A stretch of 64,000 nt of DNA. Origin: Sphingomonas sabuli. GTDB lineage: Bacteria; Pseudomonadota; Alphaproteobacteria; Sphingomonadales; Sphingomonadaceae. The stretch's first letter is position 1, and each line of letters begins with the position of its first letter. This document shows, piece after piece, positions 44,865 through 53,636 of this stretch. The stretch is from positions 682,001 through 746,000 of the forward strand of contig NZ_CP060697.1 in assembly GCF_014352855.1 (NCBI RefSeq). The letters run 5' to 3'. The notes under the pieces are model-generated. The model was given only the letters and a program-made list of their open reading frames with translations, made no database searches and was not told the origin of the DNA. The translations under genes and the position numbers were made by a program.

Positions 44865-45591
44865 TGATCGCTCCCAGTAGGAATTCGACATTGCCTTCGG
44901 GTCCGGTAATCGGGCTTTCGACAATCCCAACCACCTGCCAGCCCTGCCCGGCAATCCAGTCTTTGGTCTCGGTACAGACGCGCTGGTGTACCGCCTGATC
45001 GCGGACGACGCCGCCCTTCCCGACCTCCTCGCGTCCCGCTTCGAACTGCGGCTTGATCAGCGCGATCAGGCTGGCGCCCGGGCGCGCCAGCTTCAACGGC
45101 GCTTCGAGTACCTTGGTCAGCGAAATGAAACTGGCGTCGCAGACGAGGATGTCGACCGGCTCCGGCACCTGCTCCGAGGTCAGGTGGCGGGCGTTGGTCT
45201 GCTCCATGACGATAACCCGCTCGTCCTGCCGCAGCTTCCACGCGAGCTGGTTGGTCCCGACGTCCACTGCATAGACTCGCGCCGCGCCGCGCGTGAGCAA
45301 CACGTCGGTGAACCCGCCGGTCGAACTGCCAACATCGAGCGCCACCGCACCGGTTACGTCGAAGCCAAGGTGCGTCAGGCCATGGTCCAGCTTGATCCCG
45401 CCACGCGAGACCCAGGGATGGTCCTTGCCGCGCACTTCCAGAGGCGCGTCGTCGGCCAGCATGTCGCCGGCCTTGGCCAGTTTCCTTTCACCGGAAAAGA
45501 CAGCGCCGGCCATGATCAGCGCCTGCGCGCGGCTTCGGCTTTCCACGAGGCCGCGTGCGACGAGAAGCTGGTCGGCGCGATGCTTGGTCAT
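44854..45591 (-). CDS. tlyA: TlyA family rRNA 2'-O-methyltransferase
   Basis: A 245-residue protein with an N-terminal S4 RNA-binding domain (residues 1-60: RADQLLVARGLVESRSRAQALI) and a C-terminal FtsJ/RrmJ methyltransferase. SAM-binding motif is DVGSSTGGFTDVLL (about residue 86), and the catalytic K-D-K-E set is visible (SRGGIKLD, DASFIS, LIKPQFEAG). TlyA methylates C1409 of 16S and C1920 of 23S rRNA and affects capreomycin sensitivity in mycobacteria; hemolysin activity is an old assignment. dxs follows upstream in the operon. Confidence 0.9.
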   Translation of the reverse strand: MTKHRADQLLVARGLVESRSRAQALIMAGAVFSGERKLAKAGDMLADDAPLEVRGKDHPWVSRGGIKLDHGLTHLGFDVTGAVALDVGSSTGGFTDVLLTRGAARVYAVDVGTNQLAWKLRQDERVIVMEQTNARHLTSEQVPEPVDILVCDASFISLTKVLEAPLKLARPGASLIALIKPQFEAGREEVGKGGVVRDQAVHQRVCTETKDWIAGQGWQVVGIVESPITGPEGNVEFLLGAINGG

Positions 45592-45634
45592 GCTCGATCG
45601 CGCCGTCGATGATCGAGCCGTGAGCGCAAGGCGC

Positions 45635-47560
45635 TCAGGCCCGGGCCTCTTCGACCCCCGCGCTATTCGATCGCAGCGCCTTCAGCACGGTTTCGACTAT
45701 CTGCGGCGCGTTGAGGCCCGCCTCATCATACTGCTTTTCCGGCTTGTCCTGGTCGATGAACCGGTCGGGCAGGCGCATCGTGCGGATCTTGAGGCCGCCG
45801 TCGGTCAAGCCCTCGTCGCTGGCCAGGGTGAGGACGTGCGCGCCGAGCCCGCCAATCGCGGCTTCCTCCACCGTCACCGCGACTTCGTGCGTCGACAGCA
45901 GCTTCCGTATCAGCTCCTCATCCAGCGGCTTGGCGAAGCGCAGGTCGGCGACGGTGGTCGAAAGCCCCTTGGCCTCAAGCTGCTCGGCGGCCTTTTCGGC
46001 TTCCTCCAGCCGGGTGCCGAGCGACAGGATCGCGACCTTGCTACCCTGTTTGACGATCCGCCCCTTGCCGATTTCAAGCGGCTCCGGATTTTCCGGAATT
46101 GCGGTCCCGCGTCCGCCGCCGCGCGGGTAACGCACGGCAATCGGCCCGTCGTCATATTTGGCCATGGTCTTGACCATGCGCGCCAGCTCCGCCTCGTCGG
46201 AGGGAGCCATGACGACGAAATTGGGCAAGGTGCCGAGGTAGGCAAGGTCGAAGCTGCCGGCATGGGTCGCGCCATCGGCGCCGACCAGCCCGGCGCGATC
46301 CATCGCGAAGCGGACCGGCAGATTCTGGATGGCAACGTCATGGACGACCTGGTCGTAGGCGCGCTGCAGGAAGGTCGAGTAAATGGCGACGAACGGGCGC
46401 ATCCCCTGCGCGGCAAGGCCGGCGGCGAAGGTCACGCCATGCTGTTCGGCAATGCCGACGTCGAAGGCACGATCGGGGTGCGCGTCGGCGAACTTGTCGA
46501 CGCCGGTGCCGGACGGCATCGCGGCGGTGATCGCGCAGATTTTCGGATCGGTCTCGGCCAGCCTGGCAAGCGTTTCGCCGAACACATTCTGGTAGGACGG
46601 CGGTCCGCCGCCCGGCCCCTTGTCCTGCTTGCCGCTGACGACGTCGAACTTGACCACGCCATGATATTTGTCGGCGGCGTTTTCGGCCGGGCCGTAGCCC
46701 TTGCCCTTCTTGGTCACGACATGGACCAGCATCGGTCCCTTGTCGGCGTCGCGGACATTTTCCAGCACTTCGACCAGCGCGTTGACGTCATGCCCGTCGA
46801 TGGGGCCGACGTAATAGAAGCCAAGCTCTTCGAACAGCGTCCCGCCGGTAACCCAGCCGCGCATATATTCTTCGGTACGCTCGGCCCAGCGCTGGACCGG
46901 TTCGGGCATCATCCCGGCGATTTTCTCCGCGACGGCGCGCGGGCCCAGATACTTGCTCGAGCTGACCAGCCGGGCGAGGCTGTTGCGCAGCGATCCGACC
47001 GGCGGGGCGATCGACATGTCGTTGTCGTTGAGGATGACGATCAGCCGGTTGCCCGCGGCTTCGGCGTTATTCATCGCCTCGTAGGCCATGCCCGCGCTCA
47101 TCGCGCCGTCGCCGATCACCGCGATGGCCCGGCCGTTCGAGCCGCTCAGCTTGTTGGCGATGGCGAAGCCCAGGGCGGCGGAGATGGAGGTCGAACTGTG
47201 CGCCGCGCCGAACGGATCGTATTCGCTTTCGCTGCGCTTGGTGAAGCCGCTGAGGCCCCCGCCCTGGCGAAGCGTGCGGATGCGGTCGCGGCGGCCGGTG
47301 ACGATCTTGTGCGGGTAAGCCTGGTGGCCGACGTCCCAGATCAGCTTGTCACCGGGCGTGTCGAAAACATAATGGACCGCAACGGTCAGCTCCACCACGC
47401 CAAGCCCCGCGCCGAGGTGACCGCCGGTGACCGACACCGCCGATACCATCTCCTGCCGGAGCTCGTCGGCAAGCTGCGGCAGCTTGTCCTTGTCGAGCTT
47501 GCGAATGTCGCTGGGGTAGTGGACCGTGTCCAGCAAAGGCGTGTCGGGGCGGTGTGACAT
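45635..47560 (-). CDS. dxs: 1-Deoxy-D-xylulose-5-phosphate synthase
   Basis: A 641-residue thiamin-diphosphate enzyme condensing pyruvate and glyceraldehyde-3-phosphate, the first step of the MEP isoprenoid pathway. It has [30 protein letters not shown], the ThDP motif [17 protein letters not shown] with LNDN, the transketolase middle domain around [15 protein letters not shown], and C-terminal [12 protein letters not shown] 47560 gives [13 protein letters not shown], the normal N-terminus. The same strand holds the fur/zur gene 102 bases upstream and tlyA 43 bases downstream. Confidence 0.97.
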   Translation of the reverse strand: MSHRPDTPLLDTVHYPSDIRKLDKDKLPQLADELRQEMVSAVSVTGGHLGAGLGVVELTVAVHYVFDTPGDKLIWDVGHQAYPHKIVTGRRDRIRTLRQGGGLSGFTKRSESEYDPFGAAHSSTSISAALGFAIANKLSGSNGRAIAVIGDGAMSAGMAYEAMNNAEAAGNRLIVILNDNDMSIAPPVGSLRNSLARLVSSSKYLGPRAVAEKIAGMMPEPVQRWAERTEEYMRGWVTGGTLFEELGFYYVGPIDGHDVNALVEVLENVRDADKGPMLVHVVTKKGKGYGPAENAADKYHGVVKFDVVSGKQDKGPGGGPPSYQNVFGETLARLAETDPKICAITAAMPSGTGVDKFADAHPDRAFDVGIAEQHGVTFAAGLAAQGMRPFVAIYSTFLQRAYDQVVHDVAIQNLPVRFAMDRAGLVGADGATHAGSFDLAYLGTLPNFVVMAPSDEAELARMVKTMAKYDDGPIAVRYPRGGGRGTAIPENPEPLEIGKGRIVKQGSKVAILSLGTRLEEAEKAAEQLEAKGLSTTVADLRFAKPLDEELIRKLLSTHEVAVTVEEAAIGGLGAHVLTLASDEGLTDGGLKIRTMRLPDRFIDQDKPEKQYDEAGLNAPQIVETVLKALRSNSAGVEEARA

Positions 47561-47662
47561 GCGGGCGGCCTTATCCCGAAGCGGACCGCGAGTCACGAAC
47601 GGCGGAAGGCCGTACCGGACCCGATGTCCGATTTCAGCACTTGCTCACTCTTCGCTCAGGTT

Positions 47663-48127
47663 TCAGCCGTCCTGGCAGTCGCTGCAGGTGCCGCGCACCT
47701 CGATGACCGGCCGGGTGGCGGCGAAACCGGTGTCGTGCGCCGCGTCTCGAATGCCGCCGGACAGGCGGTCGTCATCGATGTGGGTGGTCTGGCCGCACGT
47801 ATCGCAGATCAGGAAGATACAGTCGTGCAGGCAGTCGGGATGCTGGTTGGCGACATAAGCGTTGGAGCTTTCGACCCGCCTGGCGAGGTTGGCGCCGACG
47901 AACAGGTCGAGAATGCGATAGACGCTGTTGGCGGCAACACGCCGGTCCTGCGTCTTGGAAACGGACTCGGCGATATCATAGGCACTCGCCGGCCGGTCGA
48001 AGGCGGCCAGCGCCTCGAACACCGCTTCGCGCATGCCGGTCCATTGCTCGCCCTTGGTCTCAAGGCGCGAGCGGGCGGCCGATTTCAGCGACTCGCCTTC
48101 ATGGAGCTGGTGATCGTGCTGCGGCAT
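47663..48127 (-). CDS. Fur-family regulator, probably zinc-responsive Zur
   Basis: A 154-residue Fur-family metalloregulator. The winged helix occupies residues 28-90 with the recognition part RVAANSVYRILDLF. The regulatory domain has two structural zinc Cys pairs (FLICDTCGQT and TCSDCQDG) and histidine-rich HPDCLHDC and THIDDD. Alphaproteobacterial Zur proteins look like this, whereas ferric Fur/Irr proteins usually have HHxHxxC. Next to it upstream is a MerC-like gene, and a palindromic Fur-type box precedes that gene. A likely zinc-sensing module, still unproven. Confidence 0.82.
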   Translation of the reverse strand: MPQHDHQLHEGESLKSAARSRLETKGEQWTGMREAVFEALAAFDRPASAYDIAESVSKTQDRRVAANSVYRILDLFVGANLARRVESSNAYVANQHPDCLHDCIFLICDTCGQTTHIDDDRLSGGIRDAAHDTGFAATRPVIEVRGTCSDCQDG

Positions 48128-48166
48128 GGCCGGTTGAGATAAGGCCGCCGCCGGGCGGCGACAAGC

Positions 48167-48547
48167 TTAGTCGGCGGCGAGGAAGTTGAGCCGGTGCCCG
48201 AGTGCGACCATGCCGACGCCGATGACCGTATAGAGCGCCTCGCTGCCGTCGTGCGGAAGGCCCAGCGCCCCTGCCATTACGCCAAGACCAAGCGCACCAA
48301 CCGACACCGGCAGCAGGAAACCGTGCTCCATCACGCCAAGGCCAAGCGCCACCGCGCCAAGGATCATTGCCAGCGCAAGGCCGACTTCATGGATGATCGG
48401 CGCACCAAGCAAACCGCCCGCGCTGGCCAGCAGGCCGAGCACGACCGCCGTGGCCAGGCAGTGGACGATGCACAGGCCGGACAGCGCGATCGCGATCCGG
48501 TCCAGCCGTCCGGGTTTGGCAAGGGCTGCAACCATGGTCGGCCGCAT
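48167..48547 (-). CDS. MerC-domain membrane protein
   Basis: A 126-residue protein with about four membrane helices. The key motif is a Cys-x-x-x-Cys pair in LSGLCIVHCL (about residues 23-27), as in MerC. The MerC family was found in mercury resistance operons, but a second group sits beside Zur and is zinc-regulated. ATG 48547 has a GTGGA stretch before it; GTG 48556 would add three residues. The zur gene follows 39 bases downstream. No merA/merR genes are present, so mercury resistance is not implied. Confidence 0.78.
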   Translation of the reverse strand: MRPTMVAALAKPGRLDRIAIALSGLCIVHCLATAVVLGLLASAGGLLGAPIIHEVGLALAMILGAVALGLGVMEHGFLLPVSVGALGLGVMAGALGLPHDGSEALYTVIGVGMVALGHRLNFLAAD

Positions 48548-48565
48548 ATAATCCACGTCGCGTGA

Positions 48566-48580
48566 CGTTACAATGTCACA
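48566..48580 (-). promoter_or_regulatory. Candidate Zur/Fur-type operator before merC
   Basis: On the minus strand the sequence is TGTGACA-T-TGTAACG, a 7-1-7 imperfect palindrome with five of seven arm positions paired, close in form to Zur boxes with a TGTTATA-N-TATAACA core. It sits 10-19 bases before the merC start. It is also 52 bases from the divergent ctaA start. The match to a consensus is partial. Confidence 0.4.
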
Positions 48581-48631
48581 TTGGCGAAAAATGATTGCCG
48601 GGGCCGCCAGCCGCGCCCATAGGCCCGCGCC

Positions 48632-49687
48632 ATGGTTTCGCCTGCCCCGTCAGCGACCTCGCGGACCCGCCGCGACCGGCCGCTGGCCCTTTCCAACCTG
48701 CTGCTGATCGTCGCCGCGCTGGTCTTCGCCCTGGTCGTTGTCGGCGGCATCACGCGGCTGACCGAAAGCGGCCTGTCGATCACCGAATGGAAGCCTGTCG
48801 CGGGCGCCATCCCGCCGTTGTCTCACGCGGACTGGGTCCGCGCGTTCGACCTGTACAAGCAGATCCCGGAATATCAGCAGGTCAACGGCCCGGCGGGCAT
48901 GACCCTGGCCCAGTTCAAAAGCATCTACTGGTGGGAATTCGTCCACCGGCTGCTTGGGCGCGTGATCGGAATCGTGTTCGCCCTGCCCTTGTTGTGGTTC
49001 GCCGTACGCCGCCAAATCCCGCCCGGATACGGCTGGAAGCTGGTGGCCTTGTTCGTCCTTGGCGGCATGCAGGGCGCGCTTGGCTGGTACATGGTGAAAT
49101 CGGGACTGAGCGGCCGCACGGACGTCAGTCACCTCAGGCTTTCGGCGCACCTGATGCTGGCGCTATTCATCATGGGCTCGCTGATCTGGGTCGCGCTCGA
49201 CCTTCGCCGGCTGGCCCGCGACGGGGCCGACCGCCCGTCCCGGCTGACCGTGTCGACAGGCGTGATGCTGGCTGCTCTCGCCGTGCAGATTCTGCTCGGC
49301 GCCTGGGTCGCCGGACTGAACGCCGGGCAGGTCGCCAACACTTGGCCGCTGATGGACGGACGCCTGTTCCCCGCCGGCGTCGACTGGTCGCGCGGACCTT
49401 TGTGGGCGGCCGCCAACGACCCCTTCCTGGTGCATTTCCTGCATCGCTGGTGGGCATGGGCCGCGGTCGTTGCGCTGGTCCTGCTCGCGCGCCGCGCCCG
49501 GGCCGCCGGATCGCGCGCCGCGTCGATCGCCATTCACAGCGCATTCGGCGCGCAGATACTGATCGGCATTGCGACAGTGATCGAAGGCGTGCCGATCGCG
49601 CTCGCCGCCCTGCACCAGGCAACCGGCGCGCTGGTCGTGGCCGCTGCAATATGGGGTGCACATACGGCCGGGCGCCCGCGCCGATGA
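48632..49687 (+). CDS. ctaA: Heme A synthase (CtaA/Cox15)
   Basis: A 351-residue membrane enzyme oxidising heme O to heme A for cytochrome c oxidase. Eight helices are suggested. The conserved heme-ligand region includes WWEFVHRLLGRVIG (about residues 97-110), HLRLSAHLML, FLHRWWAW and ALHQATGALV, and GGITRLTESGLSITEWKP is the family N-terminal signature. This longer form matches alphaproteobacterial/mitochondrial Cox15. It is divergent from merC and overlaps cutA by ATGA. Confidence 0.93.
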   Translation: MVSPAPSATSRTRRDRPLALSNLLLIVAALVFALVVVGGITRLTESGLSITEWKPVAGAIPPLSHADWVRAFDLYKQIPEYQQVNGPAGMTLAQFKSIYWWEFVHRLLGRVIGIVFALPLLWFAVRRQIPPGYGWKLVALFVLGGMQGALGWYMVKSGLSGRTDVSHLRLSAHLMLALFIMGSLIWVALDLRRLARDGADRPSRLTVSTGVMLAALAVQILLGAWVAGLNAGQVANTWPLMDGRLFPAGVDWSRGPLWAAANDPFLVHFLHRWWAWAAVVALVLLARRARAAGSRAASIAIHSAFGAQILIGIATVIEGVPIALAALHQATGALVVAAAIWGAHTAGRPRR

Positions 49688-50007
49688 CCATCGTGTCCGT
49701 CTACGCCGTCTTTGCCGACGACGAGGAAGCGGCACGGATTGGACGCAAGATGGTCGAGGAGAGGTTCGCGGCCTGCGTCAATATCCTCGACCCATGCGCG
49801 TCCATCTACCGCTGGGAAGGCCAGATCGAAACGGCGAACGAAGTGCCAGCGGTCTTCAAGACCGGCAAGGAGACGGCGGCGGCGTTGGTCGACCGGATCG
49901 CCGCGCTGCACAGCTACGACACGCCGTGCGTCGTGGTGTGGCCGGTCAACCGGGCGTTGCCGGCCTATGCCAACTGGGTTTGCCAGAGCACCGGAAAGGA
50001 GACCTAG
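49684..50007 (+). CDS. cutA: CutA divalent-ion tolerance protein
   Basis: A 107-residue protein with the trimeric ferredoxin-like CutA fold: MVEERFAACVNILDP with the Cys, YRWEGQIETANEVPAVFKTG, and PCVVVWPVN near the end. CutA affects copper and other divalent metal tolerance in E. coli, though its molecular role is uncertain. It starts in the ctaA stop (ATGA), coupling a heme A synthase gene to a metal-related one. Its stop interlocks with that of the convergent Crp-type gene through CTAG. Confidence 0.9.
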   Translation: MTIVSVYAVFADDEEAARIGRKMVEERFAACVNILDPCASIYRWEGQIETANEVPAVFKTGKETAAALVDRIAALHSYDTPCVVVWPVNRALPAYANWVCQSTGKET

Positions 50008-50726
50008 GCCAACACCCGCTTTTCGAGGTGGAGGTAGGACGGATCGAATTCCGCGATCGCTTCGAGCCCGCGGCGATCGCGGATGGTGATCGCTCGGTTT
50101 TCGGATTCGACCAGTCCCTTTCGGCGCAGCTCCTGCAACGTGCGATTGACGTGCACTACCGTCAGCCCAAGATATTCAGCGATCTCGCGCTGGGTGAGCG
50201 GGAAATCGAACGTGTCGCCGCGCGTCTCGCCGACGACTTTCAGTCTCGCGTGAAGTTCGCAGAACAAGTGCGCCATGCGCGAAATCGCCGATCGTTGGCC
50301 TAGCGAAAGCGCCATTTCGCGGCCGACAGACGCGTCGATGTTGGTCGACAGCCAATAGACCAGTGCCAGGTGCGGATGCTCTTCGATGATGTTCGCCAGC
50401 GCAGCGTGGGAGACCAGAGCAACTGCTCCGTCAGTGACGCTGGCCATGTCATGATCGAGCCGTTTCAGCGTAAAGCCGTGCAAGTCCGCGAAATCGCCCG
50501 GGATGTGGATTTCCAAAACCTGGCGCTCGCCGCTCGGCAGGTCCTTCGATCGCACCAGCCATCCTTCGACGAGCAGCATGCAGCGATCCAGCTCTTCGCC
50601 AGCATGCACCAACACCTCGTCGGCCTTGAAGCGCCGGACCTCTCCGACCAGGTCCCGTATCACTCGCTCTTCTTCAGAGCTGATGTCGGTACGCAGCCTC
50701 AGCTTTTTCAAATGCGGAGTGATCAT
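50004..50726 (-). CDS. Crp/Fnr-family transcriptional regulator
   Basis: A 240-residue regulator. The N-terminal cyclic-nucleotide-fold domain (residues 10-135) has the GEELDRCMLLVEGWLVR loop, but no N-terminal cysteine cluster, so it is not an FNR oxygen sensor. The C-terminal winged helix carries the recognition helix in PLTQREIAEYLGLTVVHVNRTLQEL (limited to this part, about residues 180-204). cAMP binding is not assured. ATG 50726 is preferred over an upstream TTG. The 169 bases upstream are AT-rich and should hold its promoter. Confidence 0.87.
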   Translation of the reverse strand: MITPHLKKLRLRTDISSEEERVIRDLVGEVRRFKADEVLVHAGEELDRCMLLVEGWLVRSKDLPSGERQVLEIHIPGDFADLHGFTLKRLDHDMASVTDGAVALVSHAALANIIEEHPHLALVYWLSTNIDASVGREMALSLGQRSAISRMAHLFCELHARLKVVGETRGDTFDFPLTQREIAEYLGLTVVHVNRTLQELRRKGLVESENRAITIRDRRGLEAIAEFDPSYLHLEKRVLA

Positions 50727-50895
50727 TTGACCGCGCCTTTGCAACGCTACTCGCGGAAATGCGGATAACCTAGATTACACATCCGTTACGTTCGCAAAAA
50801 ATGTTCCTTTTGAAAAGCATAGGCTTAGCTAGGACATAACTTGGTTTATCCCGGGCCGGGAACCCCTCGACTATGATGGCAGGCGGGGGACTGTC

Positions 50896-51078
50896 ATGCG
50901 GGACTATCGGCTGTACCGGCTCGACGGAGCTGGCAATATCTTAAGCGCCGAATGGCTTCGCGAACCGGATGACGACAGCGCCGTCCGTCCGGTCACGGAC
51001 CTGCGCCTGCACGGACCGGCCGAACTTTGGCGCGGACAGCGGTTGGTAGCGCGGATCGAGCCGGCATCGGACTACTAG
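50896..51078 (+). CDS. Small conserved protein of unknown function
   Basis: A 60-residue protein starting MRDYRLYRLDGAGNILSAEW and ending ELWRGQRLVARIEPASDY. A strong ribosome binding site (GGGGGA) precedes the ATG by six bases. Similar short proteins, with an aromatic N-terminus and LWHGQRLVA-type ending, recur in sphingomonads as I recall. No membrane helix or signal. Its function is unknown. It precedes rplM by 138 bases. Confidence 0.65.
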   Translation: MRDYRLYRLDGAGNILSAEWLREPDDDSAVRPVTDLRLHGPAELWRGQRLVARIEPASDY

Positions 51079-51123
51079 AAAACGTCCGGTATTATTTTAC
51101 CCGTCAGGAGTTCCGCGGAATGC

Positions 51124-51152
51124 TTGACTTTTTGCGCCTTGAAAGCGAATAG
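51124..51152 (+). promoter_or_regulatory. Probable promoter of rplM-rpsI
   Basis: TTGACT (51124-51129) followed by an AT-rich run and 17 bases later GAATAG (51147-51152). The -35 is strong, the -10 weak. The start codon of rplM is at 51217, giving a 60-base leader with an AAAGGA ribosome binding site. Confidence 0.45.
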
Positions 51153-51216
51153 CGCGCCAGTCGGCGGCGCCAGCGAGCGTCGCCTTTCGCATTTAATCAC
51201 GAAAGGATCATCGGCC

Positions 51217-51696
51217 ATGAAGGCGCTGATGAAAACGACCAAGTCGGCCAAGCCGGCCGAGGTCGAAAAGAAGTGGCACCTGATCGATGCCGACGGCCTG
51301 GTTGTCGGCCGCGTCGCCTCGATCATCGCCAACATCCTGCGCGGCAAGCACAAGCCGAGCTTCACCCCGCATGTTGATTGCGGCGACCATGTCGTCGTCA
51401 TCAACGCGGACAAGGTGCGCTTCACCGGCCGCAAGCTGGAACAGAAAATCTATTACAAGCACACCGGCTATCCCGGCGGGCTCAAGGAAGTGACCGCCGC
51501 CAAGGTGCTGGAAGGGCGCTTCCCCGAGCGCGTGCTGGAAAAGGCCGTCGAGCGCATGATCCCGCGCGGTCCGCTCGGGCGCGACCAGATGCGTGCGCTG
51601 CACCTCTACAACGGCACCGAGCACCCGCACGGCGGCCAGAACCCCGAAGTCCTCGACGTCGCGTCGATGAACCGCAAGAACAAGGTGGGCGCATAA
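51217..51696 (+). CDS. rplM: 50S ribosomal protein L13
   Basis: A 159-residue ribosomal protein of the large subunit. L13 hallmarks are [45 protein letters not shown] and [33 protein letters not shown] ends the domain. ATG 51217 has the SD GAAAGGA, and an upstream in-frame extension has no SD. rpsI follows after one base, the normal operon. Confidence 0.97.
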   Translation: MKALMKTTKSAKPAEVEKKWHLIDADGLVVGRVASIIANILRGKHKPSFTPHVDCGDHVVVINADKVRFTGRKLEQKIYYKHTGYPGGLKEVTAAKVLEGRFPERVLEKAVERMIPRGPLGRDQMRALHLYNGTEHPHGGQNPEVLDVASMNRKNKVGA

Positions 51697-51697
51697 G

Positions 51698-52246
51698 ATG
51701 GCCGACAAGAAGTCCCTTTCCGACCTCGCCGAACTGACCAAGGAAGGTCAGACCGCCGAGACCCCGGCCGCCGAAGCGCCGGAAGAAGCGGCTGAAGCCG
51801 AAACTCCGCCGCCGCCGCCGGTCGAAGCCGCCCCGCTCCGCGAGCAGCAGCTCGACAAGCAGGGCCGCGCTTATGCCACCGGCCGCCGCAAGGACGCCAT
51901 TGCGCGCGTCTGGCTGAAGCCGGGCTCGGGCAAGATCACGGTCAACGGCCGCGAACAGGAAGTCTATTTCGCGCGTCCGTCGCTGCGCCTGGTCATCAAC
52001 CAGCCGTTCGACGTCGCCGATCGCCGTGGCCAGTACGACGTCATCGCCACCGTCAAGGGCGGCGGGCTGTCGGGCCAGGCGGGTGCGGTCAAGCACGGCA
52101 TCGCCCAGGCGCTGACCCGGTTCGAACCGACGCTGCGCACGGCGGTGAAGCAGGCCGGCTTCCTGACCCGCGACAGCCGCGTCGTCGAGCGCAAGAAGTA
52201 CGGCCGCGCGAAGGCCCGCCGCAGCTTCCAGTTCTCGAAGCGCTAG
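51698..52246 (+). CDS. rpsI: 30S ribosomal protein S9
   Basis: A 182-residue small-subunit protein. The S9 domain begins near residue 55 with [20 protein letters not shown] and ends in [17 protein letters not shown], the tail that contacts P-site tRNA. The first ~50 residues are an acidic Ala/Pro/Glu-rich extension ([11 protein letters not shown]) common in alphaproteobacteria. It follows rplM after one base and is followed by a clear terminator. Confidence 0.97.
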   Translation: MADKKSLSDLAELTKEGQTAETPAAEAPEEAAEAETPPPPPVEAAPLREQQLDKQGRAYATGRRKDAIARVWLKPGSGKITVNGREQEVYFARPSLRLVINQPFDVADRRGQYDVIATVKGGGLSGQAGAVKHGIAQALTRFEPTLRTAVKQAGFLTRDSRVVERKKYGRAKARRSFQFSKR

Positions 52247-52271
52247 GCTTTTCGGCAATCTGTTACGCGAA

Positions 52272-52301
52272 GGGCGGTCCGGGCTTCCGGGCCGCCCTTT
52301 T
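52272..52301 (+). terminator. Intrinsic terminator of rplM-rpsI
   Basis: A hairpin with arms 52272-52282 and 52287-52297 (GGGCGGTCCGG and CCGGGCCGCCC, one T-G pair), a four-base loop GCTT, followed by TTTT at 52298-52301. It starts 25 bases after the rpsI stop, and the next gene is on the same strand. Confidence 0.85.
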
Positions 52302-52319
52302 CGATTCTAGGCTGCGCCC

Positions 52320-53054
52320 ATGACCCGCCTGCTGCTCCTGCTCCTCGCCCTTTTCGCCACGCCCGCCGTCGCACAGCCGACCGGCAAGTCGATCCTGATC
52401 TATTCCGGCACCACCGGCTATCGCCACGACAGCATTCCTGCCGGTGTCGCGGCGGTGCGCAAGTTGGCGGAGGATCGCGGTCTGACGGTAGTCGCCAGCG
52501 AAGATCCGGACGTGTTCGCCGACGCCTCGCTGCGCCGGTTTGCGGCAATCGCGCTGGTTTCGACAACGACCGATCCGAAGAAGCCGGAATCCGAATGGCT
52601 GACCGGGGATCGGCAGGCCGCGCTGCAGGCTTTCATGAAGCGTGGCGGCGGGGTGCTGGCCATCCACGCCGCGGCGGATTCGCATTATTTCTGGCCGTGG
52701 TACGGGCACCTGATCGGCGGCCACTTCGCGCGCCATCCGCAGGGCACGCCGACCGGGACGGTCACGCTGACCGATCCGGCCAATGGCCTAGTCACCGGGC
52801 TACCGGCGACCCAGCGCCGCACCGACGAATGGTATTATTTCGACGATTACGACCCGACTGCCCAGCTGCTCATCACGCTCGATCCGCAATCGATCGGCGA
52901 GAAGGACGTCAATCCCAACCCGGTGGCGTGGAGCCGCGAGGTCGACGGCGGCCGCGTCTTCTACACCGCCATGGGCCACACCACCGAAAGCTATGCGGAG
53001 CCTTATTTCCTGACGCTCGTCGGCAACGGCCTCGACTGGGTGCTGAAGCGATAG
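52320..53054 (+). CDS. Secreted ThuA-like domain protein
   Basis: A 244-residue protein with a signal peptide (residues 1-18, LLLLLALFATPAVAQ). The rest is a ThuA-like flavodoxin-type fold: ILIYSGTTGYRHDSIP, a GGGVLAIHAAADSHYFWPW block with histidines, then LIGGHFARHPQG, WYYFDDYDP and VFYTAMGHTTESYAEPYF. ThuA proteins take part in trehalose use in rhizobia and related ThuA-like domains occur with glycoside enzymes; the present reaction is unknown. Location: periplasm or outside. Gene stands alone after a terminator, 69 bases before the sigma factor gene. Confidence 0.82.
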   Translation: MTRLLLLLLALFATPAVAQPTGKSILIYSGTTGYRHDSIPAGVAAVRKLAEDRGLTVVASEDPDVFADASLRRFAAIALVSTTTDPKKPESEWLTGDRQAALQAFMKRGGGVLAIHAAADSHYFWPWYGHLIGGHFARHPQGTPTGTVTLTDPANGLVTGLPATQRRTDEWYYFDDYDPTAQLLITLDPQSIGEKDVNPNPVAWSREVDGGRVFYTAMGHTTESYAEPYFLTLVGNGLDWVLKR

Positions 53055-53123
53055 TCCGGCCGGCGCGAAGATTTTTTTGCGCCGTCGTGTAATCTTTGCC
53101 AGCCGCCGGCGACTAACCCTAGC

Positions 53124-53636
53124 ATGACCGGGGGAACGACCAGCCAGGACCGGCGCTATGAAGCGCTTGCCGCAACTTACGGGCCGATGATCGCGCGGCT
53201 GGCGCGGGGGTACGAACGCGATCCTGAAAAGGCCCGCGACCTCGTCCAGACCATCCACGTCGAATTGTGGCGCAGCCTCGCCAGTTTCGACGGCCAGTGC
53301 AGCGACAAAAGTTGGGTCCACCGCATCGCGCACAATGTCGGCGTCAGCCACATGATCCGCGAAGCCCGCACCAACCACGGACAGTGGGTCGGGCTGGACG
53401 ATGTCGAGCTTGCCGGCCCGCAGGATGCAGAGGTCGAACTCGACCGAGCGCAACGGCAACAGCGAATGCTGGCGCTGGTTCACCGGCTCAAGCCCGCCGA
53501 CCGCCAGGTCGTGCTGCTTCACCTGGAAGATTTGAGTGCCGCGGAAATCGCGGACGTGCTCGGCATGGCCCCGGGCACGGTTTCGGTTCGTCTGCACCGC
53601 GCCAAAGCCGTGCTGCGAACGAGGATTGGAGAATGA
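53124..53636 (+). CDS. ECF-type RNA polymerase sigma factor
   Basis: A 170-residue sigma-70-family factor with only regions 2 and 4. Region 2 (about residues 10-85) includes EKARDLVQTIHVELWRSLASF; region 4 (about 110-165) includes LKPADRQVVLLHLEDLSAAEIADVLGMA, with GTVSVRLHRAKAVLR as the DNA-contacting helix. No region 1.1 or 3. The gene overlaps by ATGA a membrane protein gene downstream, its probable partner. The promoters it recognises are not evident here. Confidence 0.9.
   Translation: MTGGTTSQDRRYEALAATYGPMIARLARGYERDPEKARDLVQTIHVELWRSLASFDGQCSDKSWVHRIAHNVGVSHMIREARTNHGQWVGLDDVELAGPQDAEVELDRAQRQQRMLALVHRLKPADRQVVLLHLEDLSAAEIADVLGMAPGTVSVRLHRAKAVLRTRIGE

Noticed and set aside
48167..48547. 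Mercury resistance operon
   Set aside because: A MerC-like protein alone, with no merR, merT, merP or merA and a Zur-like gene next to it, does not support mercury resistance.
53062..53083. GGCGC/GCGCC repeat with a T-run in its loop before the sigma factor gene
   Set aside because: The T-run lies within the loop rather than after the stem, so it does not fit an intrinsic terminator.
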